A stretch of DNA of 8,527 nucleotides, taken from contig CANHMN010000062.1 of NCBI GenBank assembly GCA_947461645.1, forward strand, positions 1-8,527. The letters run 5' to 3'. Origin of the DNA: Chitinophagaceae bacterium (GTDB lineage Bacteria; Bacteroidota; Bacteroidia; Chitinophagales; Chitinophagaceae). The notes under the pieces are model-generated. The model was not told the DNA's origin, ran no database searches, and saw only the letters and a program-made list of their open reading frames with translations. The translations under genes and the position numbers were made by a program. Below are positions 1-5,795 of this stretch, one piece after another (position 1 is the first letter of the stretch; every line of letters starts with the position of its first letter).

Positions 1-500
1 CCTTACTTTCTCCATACAAAACCAAACTTTTGGATACCAGAAAGACCACACCTAATTTTCGTTTGTTGGAGAAAGAAGCGGTTAAGATTGGCGGAGGATT
101 TAACCACAGGTTTGGATTGTACGATATGATCATGCTCAAAGACAATCACATAGATTATTGCGGATCCATTGAGCTGGCCATCAACAAAGCGTATGATTAC
201 GTTCAAGCGAATCAAGCCAATTTAAAAATTGAAGTGGAAACCCGCAACATAGCAGATGTAAAAAAAGTAGTGGCAATAGGAAAAGTAGACAGAATAATGT
301 TAGACAATTTTTCTCCTGAACAAATTTGCGAAGCCCTTCAAATTATTGACGGAAAATTTGAAACAGAGGCAAGTGGAGGAATACATTTTGACAATTTGGT
401 AGAATATGCGCAAACGGGAGTTGACTTTATTTCAAGTGGAGCCATCATACATCATGCTGTTTGCCTTGACCTTAGCCTAAAAGCAGTTACACTCACTTAA
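1..500 (+). CDS. nadC: Nicotinate-nucleotide (quinolinate) pyrophosphorylase, 5'-truncated
   Basis: This is the C-terminal part of quinolinate phosphoribosyltransferase (EC 2.4.2.19), a cytoplasmic enzyme of de novo NAD synthesis. It joins quinolinate to PRPP and releases CO2, giving nicotinate mononucleotide. The reading frame is open from nucleotide 3 and ends with TAA at 498-500. The family's active-site residues are visible, numbering from the first complete codon: the LDTRKTTP motif (R13), GGGFNHR (H35, R36), LKDNH (K46), the Glu of EVETRN (E79) and the Asp of IMLDNF (D101). These are followed by the phosphate-binding ASGGI and SSGAI loops of the type II PRTase barrel. About 165 residues are present. 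The family is usually about 280 long, so the N-terminal domain lies outside the window. TTG at 30 falls inside the conserved motif and is not a start. The SUI1-family gene follows after 9 nt, suggesting co-transcription. Identification is firm. Confidence 0.96.
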   Translation, partial: LLSPYKTKLLDTRKTTPNFRLLEKEAVKIGGGFNHRFGLYDMIMLKDNHIDYCGSIELAINKAYDYVQANQANLKIEVETRNIADVKKVVAIGKVDRIMLDNFSPEQICEALQIIDGKFETEASGGIHFDNLVEYAQTGVDFISSGAIIHHAVCLDLSLKAVTLT

Positions 501-509
501 TATTAAACC

Positions 510-848
510 GTGAAAAACAAAAAAAATATTTCCGGTATTGTTTATTCAACCGATCCGGGATATCTTTCAAAACTCGAAGAGACTGAAGAGACCATTATTG
601 TAAAGCCCGAACAACAACAATTAAAAATAAGACTCGAGACAAAACACAGAGGAGGTAAAGCTGTTACTTTAATTGAAGGTTATCGTGGAACAGCTTCGGA
701 AAAAGAGGAGTTGGTAAAGAAATTAAAAAATTATTGTGGAACTGGTGGATCGCATAAGGATGATGAAATGTTGATTCAAGGCGATCAACGTGACAAAGTA
801 TTACAATGGCTCCACAAAAATGGATATAAGCTGGCCAAAAGAATATGA
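510..848 (+). CDS. SUI1/YciH-family translation initiation factor-like protein
   Basis: This 112-residue protein belongs to the SUI1 (eIF1/YciH) family. Eukaryotic eIF1 proofreads start-codon choice on the small ribosomal subunit. The bacterial YciH-like members are thought to act on the 30S subunit but are less well defined. The N-terminal 35 residues form a short charged tail. The SUI1 fold follows: a basic strand-loop (KIRLETKHRGGKAVTLIEG, residues 39-57), then LKNYCGTGGSHKDDEMLIQGD (72-92), containing the conserved CGTGGS motif, and a C-terminal helix ending GYKLAKRI. The start is GTG at 510. An in-frame TAA at 504-506 lies just upstream and no ATG occurs until far into the domain, so GTG is the only reasonable start. 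No Shine-Dalgarno sequence is visible. The gene lies 9 nt after nadC and is probably in the same transcript, so upstream translation may help its initiation. Family assignment is sure, exact cellular role is not. Confidence 0.93.
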   Translation: MKNKKNISGIVYSTDPGYLSKLEETEETIIVKPEQQQLKIRLETKHRGGKAVTLIEGYRGTASEKEELVKKLKNYCGTGGSHKDDEMLIQGDQRDKVLQWLHKNGYKLAKRI

Positions 849-954
849 GTTTTTCCTTTCATCTTCTGTTAAACCTATAAACTTGCATTTGTTTTTCTAA
901 AATTATGTTTTACATTAGTGACAACAAACGACCTTTCCAAACCAAAAATTGGAT

Positions 955-1341
955 ATGCCTTACAAAATATCAGAAGGAGTAAAAATAACGGTGGAAAATG
1001 CTTACCAGCCAGAATACAGTGATCCGGCTCAACAAGAGTATTTGTTTGCCTACAAAATAACCATTGAAAACAACAATTCTTTTCCTGTTCAATTATTGAG
1101 GCGCTATTGGTTTATTGCAGACAGCACTGGTGAAAACAGGGAAGTGGAAGGCGAGGGCGTTGTTGGAGTTCAACCTGTAATTAATCCTGGAAAATCATAT
1201 CAATACATCAGCACGTGCAACTTGCAATCCGAACTGGGAAAAATGAAAGGAATGTACCTGCTTGAAAACCTCCACAATAAAAAAACATTTGAAGTAATCA
1301 TACCAGAGTTTCAATTGCAGGTTCCCTATAAATTAAATTGA
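955..1341 (+). CDS. apaG: ApaG (Co2+/Mg2+ efflux-associated) domain protein
   Basis: This is a 128-residue single-domain ApaG/DUF525 protein, the usual length for the family. ApaG has a fibronectin-III-like beta sandwich. In enterobacteria it has been linked to cobalt tolerance and magnesium efflux, but its biochemical function is not established. Family features are YLFAYKITIEN (residues 29-39), QLLRRYWFI (46-54), the glycine loop EGEGVVGVQP (65-74), the conserved STCNL segment (86-90), and the C-terminal FEVIIPEFQLQVPYKLN. I chose ATG 955. The frame is also open from TTG 949, two codons earlier, but MPYKISEGVKI fits the usual family N-terminus and ATG is the preferred codon. A 106-nt gap separates it from the SUI1 gene, so it may have its own promoter, though I found no complete Bacteroidota-type promoter there. 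It converges on gldB with 28 nt between the stops. Confidence 0.94.
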   Translation: MPYKISEGVKITVENAYQPEYSDPAQQEYLFAYKITIENNNSFPVQLLRRYWFIADSTGENREVEGEGVVGVQPVINPGKSYQYISTCNLQSELGKMKGMYLLENLHNKKTFEVIIPEFQLQVPYKLN

Positions 1342-1342
1342 C

Positions 1343-1369
1343 ACAGAAAAAGCATCAAAATATTTCTGT
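1343..1369. terminator. Weak hairpin between convergent apaG and gldB
   Basis: The 28-nt gap between the two convergent stop codons contains the inverted repeat ACAGAAA (1343-1349) and TTTCTGT (1363-1369), a perfect 7-bp stem with a 13-nt AT-rich loop. Its position suits a shared terminator. The stem has only two G-C pairs and no long U-tract follows on either strand, so it would be thermodynamically weak and may be chance. Confidence 0.25.
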
Positions 1370-2380
1370 CTAAGGCTTGTATTTGGCCAATTGTAAAATC
1401 TTTTCAGCATCGGTATTCATCAGTACATCCGGTTTTATTTCCGGAAATTTATCCATGTATTTTTTTACAATTTGCCAACCAGCAAAAGCACCTATGTTAC
1501 CAGGTGATGATTCCCCAAGCTCTTGTGTTTTCGGACTTTCGCCCAAATAGTTTTTGATGATATTTTTGTCGATGCTTTGCAAAAGATCATTTTGAATAAA
1601 CAAATCCCATATCGCTCTTTCGTGCTTCACGCAACCTTTCCATTGTTCTTCAGTGTAACCGATCAATCTGTAATCCTCAGCATCTGTCAGTAATTTTTTC
1701 AATACAAATAATTTCTTGCCAGCTTCCACCATTTGAATGCCAAGCGTGGATTCTATTTTGTCATCGGGATACATATCATTGATGATGTTTTTAATACAGT
1801 TGACGCTAATGTATTCCGGCTCAAATCTGGAGTAGATATAAGACGGATAAGTTTCCTGAAACCAATCTTGCTTGTAAAAGGAAACATCTTTTTTAAGGTG
1901 ATGCTGCAAGCCAATGATAAAGGCATCTTCTGTTATGATATCACCATAACCATCCAATGGCCCAATGTAGGTAATGATTTTGCTTGGAGCTTTGTAATTC
2001 GGAAAATAATATTTTAAGTATTGAAGTGATTTTTTTATTTCGTTTTCATAAGAAGAGAAGTCTTTAAATATTTTTTCAGCAGTATCAAAAACATTTTTAT
2101 AGGAGGAAGCAAATGACGCTACATAATTTTTCAGGGTATCCTCAGGCCAAGTCGGATCGGCATTTAGAATCGTATTGATAAAAAAGGGTCCGAAACTGCC
2201 AAATTCGGCATAAGCAGTGTCGAAATTTAAGTGCTTTGGATCATGTACTGGGTTAAAAAGGTCTTTTTCAAACCGAAAAGTGCTGATGTTTACTTTTATT
2301 CCCGACACATCAGGGTTTTCGTTTTTTCCGGAGCAGGAAAATAATGCAATCAGAATCGTAAAAGAGAGAAGTATACGCAT
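1370..2380 (-). CDS. gldB: Gliding-motility lipoprotein GldB
   Basis: This 336-residue lipoprotein matches the GldB family, first described as required for gliding in Flavobacterium johnsoniae but present in many Bacteroidota, including non-motile ones. The N-terminus is a type II signal peptide: a short basic start, hydrophobic residues 3-14 and lipobox LFSC with the lipidated Cys at 16. The mature protein should be membrane-anchored in the envelope. Family landmarks are FRFEKDLF (35-42), the EFGSFGPFFIN block (59-69), LKYYFPNY (122-129), the GYTEEQWKGCVKHERAIWDLF region (241-261), the SPGNIGAFAGWQIVKKYM signature (292-309) and the C-terminal LAKYKP. Some related proteins carry an HExxH metallopeptidase motif. 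None is present here, so no peptidase activity is claimed. An AAAGG lies 12 nt upstream of ATG (2393-2397, minus strand). gldC, next to gldB in F. johnsoniae, is not adjacent. The gene is transcribed away from nadE. Confidence 0.92.
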   Translation of the reverse strand: MRILLSFTILIALFSCSGKNENPDVSGIKVNISTFRFEKDLFNPVHDPKHLNFDTAYAEFGSFGPFFINTILNADPTWPEDTLKNYVASFASSYKNVFDTAEKIFKDFSSYENEIKKSLQYLKYYFPNYKAPSKIITYIGPLDGYGDIITEDAFIIGLQHHLKKDVSFYKQDWFQETYPSYIYSRFEPEYISVNCIKNIINDMYPDDKIESTLGIQMVEAGKKLFVLKKLLTDAEDYRLIGYTEEQWKGCVKHERAIWDLFIQNDLLQSIDKNIIKNYLGESPKTQELGESSPGNIGAFAGWQIVKKYMDKFPEIKPDVLMNTDAEKILQLAKYKP

Positions 2381-2409
2381 ACAAAATAATTACCTTTACA
2401 TTGAAAACG

Positions 2410-2417
2410 CAAAGCTA
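2410..2417 (-). promoter_or_regulatory. Candidate Bacteroidota -7 promoter element for gldB
   Basis: Read on the minus strand the bases are TAGCTTTG, an exact match to the Bacteroidota -7 consensus TAnnTTTG. It would place a transcript start near 2404, giving a 5' leader of about 25 nt that contains the AAAGG at 2393-2397. The usual -33 TTTG is not found at the expected 19-21 nt spacing, so this is a half-supported promoter. On the other strand, toward nadE, the closest match is TATTCTTTG at 2476-2484, which has one base too many and is weaker. Confidence 0.4.
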
Positions 2418-2549
2418 TACATACTTTTTCATTTCTAACTTCGCATCTGTTAATGTATTCAAAAATGTAAAGTAGTATTCTTTGAATAGTAGAGGATGTT
2501 AACTTCAACGAGTTGTCAAGCAACCGTTGATTATGAACCCTGTTTTGTT

Positions 2550-4232
2550 ATGAAAATTACTTTAGTTCAACAAAATTATCATATCGGTAACTTTCAATCC
2601 AACACCGGAAAAATCATCAGTGCGATAGAGACTGCTAAAATTGATGGTGCTGATTTGGTTGTTTTCAGTGAATTGTGCGTATGCGGTTATCCCCCTCGTG
2701 ATTTTTTGTATTTCAGTGACTTTATAAATAGTTGCGAATTGGCCTTGCAACAAATAAAAGAAGCAACAAAAGACATTGCTGTGTTGGTTGGTCTACCCCG
2801 AAAAAATGAGGCTTCAAAAGGAAAGCCATTGTTCAATTCGGTTTATTTTATAGAAAATCAAATCATAAAAGCCACTATTGATAAAACATGTTTGCCTACT
2901 TACGATGTGTTTGATGAAGACAGGTACTTTGAGCAAGCGAATGAATGGAATGTAGTTTCTTTCAAAGGAAAAAAAATCGCTGTTACCATTTGTGAAGACA
3001 TTTGGAATATGGGAAATCATCCTTTGTACAATTTTTGTCCTATGGATAAGCTTATGGTTCATCAGCCCGATTTGATGATTAACCTTTCTGCATCTCCATT
3101 TGATTACACGCACGATTCTGATCGACACGCTATTTTGAAAGCGAACGCATTAAAATATGGTATCCCTATTTTTTATTGTAATACAGTTGGAAGTCAAACA
3201 GAAATTGTTTTTGATGGCCATTCGCTTGTTATGGATGCACAGGGAAATTTGCGCGGGAAGTTGAATTCATTTAAGGAAGATCTTCAAACTTTTGAATGGG
3301 ATGACGAAGGAAACATCTGTCATCCTGTTTTATTGGAAGCTTCAAAAATCTCCGATGAGCAATGTGATCCCGCAACTTTCCATCCCGAATGGAACATTGC
3401 ATCTGTTCATGATGCAATTGTAACAGGGATAAAAGACTATTTCACTAAAATGGGTTTTAATAAGGCTTTGATTGGAAGTAGTGGTGGTATTGACAGCGCT
3501 GTTACCCTGGCCTTGGCAGCAAAAGCCCTTGGAAGTGAAAATGTATTATCTGTGTTGATGCCATCTGCCTTTTCTAGTGATCATTCGGTTGCAGATGCTG
3601 TAAGATTGAGTGAAAATCTCGAAAGCAAGTACCATGTTATTCCTATTAATGAAGTCTACGACGCTTTTTTGAATGCGTTGAATCCACTTTTTAAAGAACT
3701 TCCTTTCGGCTTGGCAGAGGAGAATTTGCAAAGCAGAACCAGGGGAAATTTGCTGATGGGAATTGCCAATAAGCATGGTTATATTTTGCTGAATACTTCA
3801 AACAAAAGCGAACTTGCTACAGGATATGGAACACTTTACGGCGATATGGCAGGAGGTATTTCTGTGCTTGGTGATTGTTATAAAACCCAAGTTTATGCTT
3901 TGGCTAAATTCATCAATAGAAACAAAGAAATCATTCCTTCTTCCATAATAGAAAAGGCTCCAAGCGCAGAGCTAAGGCCCAATCAAAAAGATGCTGATAG
4001 TCTCCCTGAATATCACTTGCTCGACGAAATACTTTATCAGTACATAGAACACCACAAATCACCGAATGAAATCAAAAAAACAAATAATGATGCCGGCCTG
4101 GTTGATAAAGTTTTGAAATTGGTAAACACCAATGAATACAAGAGAAACCAGTTTTGTCCAATCATCCGAATCTCACCCAAATCTTTTGGGTTAGGAAGAA
4201 GAATGCCCATTGTAGGCAAATACCTTTCATAG
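2550..4232 (+). CDS. nadE: Glutamine-dependent NAD+ synthetase
   Basis: This enzyme (EC 6.3.5.1) makes the last step of NAD biosynthesis, the ATP-dependent amidation of nicotinate adenine dinucleotide, taking ammonia from glutamine. It is a two-domain cytoplasmic protein of 560 residues, normal for the short bacterial two-domain form. The N-terminal nitrilase-like glutaminase (about 1-260) shows the Glu-Lys-Cys triad: E41 in FSELCVCGYPPRD, K112 in IDKTCLPTYDVFDEDRYF and C148 in VTICEDIW. The C-terminal synthetase domain (about 285-560) has the PP-loop SSGGIDSA (310-317), the SRTRGNLLMGIAN helix, the NTSNKSELATGYGTLYGDMAGG region and the RISPKSFGLGRRMPI tail. ATG 2550 begins MKITLVQQNYHIGNF, where family members start. 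The frame is open from ATG 2496 (18 extra residues, after an in-frame TAG at 2490), but that extension does not resemble the family. rsgA follows after 19 nt, probably in the same operon. Confidence 0.96.
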   Translation: MKITLVQQNYHIGNFQSNTGKIISAIETAKIDGADLVVFSELCVCGYPPRDFLYFSDFINSCELALQQIKEATKDIAVLVGLPRKNEASKGKPLFNSVYFIENQIIKATIDKTCLPTYDVFDEDRYFEQANEWNVVSFKGKKIAVTICEDIWNMGNHPLYNFCPMDKLMVHQPDLMINLSASPFDYTHDSDRHAILKANALKYGIPIFYCNTVGSQTEIVFDGHSLVMDAQGNLRGKLNSFKEDLQTFEWDDEGNICHPVLLEASKISDEQCDPATFHPEWNIASVHDAIVTGIKDYFTKMGFNKALIGSSGGIDSAVTLALAAKALGSENVLSVLMPSAFSSDHSVADAVRLSENLESKYHVIPINEVYDAFLNALNPLFKELPFGLAEENLQSRTRGNLLMGIANKHGYILLNTSNKSELATGYGTLYGDMAGGISVLGDCYKTQVYALAKFINRNKEIIPSSIIEKAPSAELRPNQKDADSLPEYHLLDEILYQYIEHHKSPNEIKKTNNDAGLVDKVLKLVNTNEYKRNQFCPIIRISPKSFGLGRRMPIVGKYLS

Positions 4233-4251
4233 GAATTACATATTTTACAAC

Positions 4252-5178
4252 ATGGTAGCAAGGGTTTACAAATCAACAGGCAGCAGGTACACCGTTAAAA
4301 ACACGGAAGGATTGGAGTTTCATGTTAGGTTGAAAGGAAAACTCAAAACAGACAATATCACCTCTACCAATCCGATTGCTGTTGGTGATTTTGTAGAAGT
4401 TGAAAACGAAGAAGATGCCGGCAGCATGGTTGTTTCCAGAATTTTACCCAGAAAAAATTACATCAACAGGGTATCTCCACACAACAAGAACCAGCAACAT
4501 ATTGTGGCAGCCAATCTCGACCAGTCATTGCTTTTTGTTACGCTAAAGGAGCCGAAAACGTCTCTTGGTTTCATTGATAGATTTTTGATTACATCTGAAG
4601 CATACCATGTTCCTGCGATACTTGTTTTCAATAAAGTTGATTTGTACAAAACAAAGGATAAAGAAAAGCTGGAAACTATTGCTGATATCTACAAGAAAAT
4701 TGGCTATACGATTGTTTTTGTGAGCATGACAATGAATCATGGTATTGAGGAATTAATGGAGTTATTGAAAGACAAGACAACTTTGTTGAGTGGTCACTCG
4801 GGTGTTGGAAAATCTACATTCATTAACACGCTATTCCCTGATTTAGACATTAGAACTAAAGATGTGAGTGGTTGGAGTGGGAAAGGAATGCATACCACTA
4901 CTTTCGCCGAAATGTACGACTTACCTCAGGGTGGAAGTATTATAGATACTCCAGGAATAAGGGAATTAGGTTTGGTTGATATCGATAAATATGAATTGTG
5001 TCATTACTTTCCTGAAATGCGAAAGTTGATGCATAACTGTCAGTTCAATAACTGTGTACACATCAATGAACCAGGTTGTGCCGTTAAAAAAGCGGTGTCA
5101 GAAGCTGAAATAAGTGAGGAAAGATATTTTAGTTACCTCAATATTCTAGAAGGATTACCTGCCAACAACTACACATAA
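4252..5178 (+). CDS. rsgA: Ribosome small-subunit biogenesis GTPase RsgA
   Basis: RsgA (YjeQ/YloQ) is a circularly permuted GTPase that binds the 30S subunit late in assembly and checks the decoding centre. This copy has 308 residues, typical of the family. In order it shows an N-terminal OB-fold (about 1-70), then the permuted G domain with G4 NKVD (127-130), the P-loop GHSGVGKST (181-189), the HTTT switch region (about 214-217) and G3 DTPG (232-235). The zinc-finger tail has Cys263, Cys268, His270 and Cys276, with the family's C-x4-C-x-H-x5-C spacing. All expected motifs are intact. The start ATG lies 19 nt after the nadE stop and suggests an nadE-rsgA transcript. An AGGAA overlapping the nadE stop is 16 nt upstream, too far to be a good ribosome site. 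A strong hairpin terminator begins immediately after the stop codon. Confidence 0.97.
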   Translation: MVARVYKSTGSRYTVKNTEGLEFHVRLKGKLKTDNITSTNPIAVGDFVEVENEEDAGSMVVSRILPRKNYINRVSPHNKNQQHIVAANLDQSLLFVTLKEPKTSLGFIDRFLITSEAYHVPAILVFNKVDLYKTKDKEKLETIADIYKKIGYTIVFVSMTMNHGIEELMELLKDKTTLLSGHSGVGKSTFINTLFPDLDIRTKDVSGWSGKGMHTTTFAEMYDLPQGGSIIDTPGIRELGLVDIDKYELCHYFPEMRKLMHNCQFNNCVHINEPGCAVKKAVSEAEISEERYFSYLNILEGLPANNYT

Positions 5179-5180
5179 AA

Positions 5181-5209
5181 AATGCTGCCATTGGCAGCAT
5201 TGATTTTTT
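5181..5209. terminator. Strong, probably bidirectional rho-independent terminator
   Basis: The arms AATGCTGCCA (5181-5190) and TGGCAGCATT (5192-5201) are exact reverse complements around a single central T, which would fold as a 9-bp stem with a 3-nt loop. TTTTTT follows at 5204-5209 on the plus strand, ending the nadE-rsgA transcript. The six A's at 5177-5182 give an equivalent U-tract on the minus strand, so the same hairpin can end the minus-strand genes that stop at 5234. Confidence 0.9.
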
Positions 5210-5233
5210 AAGTTTTTAGATTTATTTCTTGAA

Positions 5234-5536
5234 TTAAAATGCATGTCTTTGAAGAAAGTGTGCTACTTCTTGCACTGCTTTACCTTCTGTTTTATTTGAC
5301 CTTATTTTTAGTGGCAAAATGCTAACTCCTTCGAAAATATTGTAGTGCAAAGTTAGAAACTGGTCTTTGTATTTAAAGTCCCATTCTAAGGTTTCACTGT
5401 CATCAACCTGGTTCAAAAAAATAACTTGAAGTTGTTCGGCTAAAGTGTGTGCGATGGCGTAAAATTTCGAAACACTGCAGTTTTCATCAATAACTGTTTC
5501 GTTCTGGCTGAGCATAGCTCTGGTAGTGTACATCAT
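5234..5536 (-). CDS. Uncharacterised 100-residue protein
   Basis: I do not recognise this protein. It has 100 residues, no signal peptide and no membrane segment, so it is probably cytoplasmic. Visible features are a possible amphipathic helix around residues 22-40 (VSKFYAIAHTLAEQLQVIF), an acidic turn (VDDSETLEW, 44-52), then alternating hydrophobic residues suggesting beta strands (WDFKYKDQFLTLHYNIFEGVSILPLK, 52-77). A helix-like end follows (85-97), giving an alpha-beta-beta-alpha impression. It begins with two adjacent ATG codons (5534-5536 and 5531-5533, complement), so the exact start is uncertain by one residue. It is third of three closely spaced minus-strand genes, 43 nt after the lipoprotein gene, and ends 25 nt before the shared terminator. 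Base composition and gene-like spacing support a real gene. No function can be assigned. Confidence 0.72.
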   Translation of the reverse strand: MMYTTRAMLSQNETVIDENCSVSKFYAIAHTLAEQLQVIFLNQVDDSETLEWDFKYKDQFLTLHYNIFEGVSILPLKIRSNKTEGKAVQEVAHFLQRHAF

Positions 5537-5560
5537 AGGGTTTTGGTTTTATAGGGTTTT
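5535..5560 (-). repeat. 10-bp direct repeat at the start of the 100-residue gene
   Basis: ATAGGGTTTT occurs at 5535-5544 and again at 5551-5560, 16 nt apart (on the coding strand, AAAACCCTAT twice). The downstream copy overlaps the first ATG of the minus-strand gene and the other lies where a ribosome site would be. It could be a small tandem duplication or a regulator or RNA-binding site. Nothing in the sequence decides between these. Confidence 0.4.
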
Positions 5561-5579
5561 AAATAAAAAACGTATCGGA

Positions 5580-5774
5580 TTACTTGTATATTTTTCGCTC
5601 TCCTTTGTATTTTGATCTTTTAATTGCTTTTATTGCTTTTGGATCACCGGAGATTATTCTCTCCGCACCGATTGCTGCACCGCTTGTTGGACAACCGTAT
5701 TTGGGTGCCCTATGAAAGATAGAACAGCTGCTCAGTAATCCTATAACGACAAAAGCACAAATAATATTTTTCAT
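5580..5774 (-). CDS. Small basic lipoprotein of unknown function
   Basis: This is a 64-residue predicted lipoprotein. The signal peptide is clear: Lys2, a hydrophobic core (residues 4-14) and lipobox LSSC with Cys17 as the lipidated residue, leaving a mature peptide of about 48 residues. The mature part contains KYGCPTSGAAIGAERIISGD (25-44) with a second Cys at 28, then a very basic end: nine Lys or Arg in residues 46-64 against one Glu, including KAIKAIKRSKYKG. I recall similar short lipoproteins with a GCP...GAE...SGD pattern in Bacteroidota, but know of no function. The basic tail could bind an acidic surface such as lipid headgroups, lipopolysaccharide or nucleic acid, which is inference only. 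It lies 21 nt after the gamma carbonic anhydrase-like gene on the same strand, consistent with co-transcription. The start ATG precedes a textbook signal peptide, so it is secure. Confidence 0.8.
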   Translation of the reverse strand: MKNIICAFVVIGLLSSCSIFHRAPKYGCPTSGAAIGAERIISGDPKAIKAIKRSKYKGERKIYK

Positions 5775-5795
5775 TGGTTAACTTTTTTTGGCAAA

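Noticed and set aside
871..915. TAAACTTG (878-885) and TATGTTTT (904-911) as -7 promoter boxes for apaG.
   Set aside because: Each differs from TAnnTTTG and neither has a TTTG at the correct upstream spacing. The match is no better than expected in AT-rich DNA.
905..982. A 25-codon reading frame between the SUI1 gene and apaG, overlapping the apaG start.
   Set aside because: It is short, has no ribosome site, and its predicted peptide has no leader-like or conserved character. It is best read as a chance frame.
1598..1660. A His-Glu pair in GldB (KHERAIWD) as a possible metallopeptidase motif.
   Set aside because: The HExxH pattern is not completed, so there is no basis for calling a peptidase.
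1733..2017. A 94-codon plus-strand frame inside gldB.
   Set aside because: It is antisense to a well-supported lipoprotein gene and its translation has no domain-like features. Similar antisense frames inside nadE, rsgA and the gamma-CA gene (for example 5868-6224) were dismissed for the same reason.
2491..2552. Alternative nadE start at ATG 2496 with AGAGG directly before it, adding 18 residues.
   Set aside because: The purine run touches the ATG with no spacer, so it cannot act as a normal Shine-Dalgarno site. The extra residues do not resemble the family, whereas ATG 2550 begins exactly where NadE proteins usually start.
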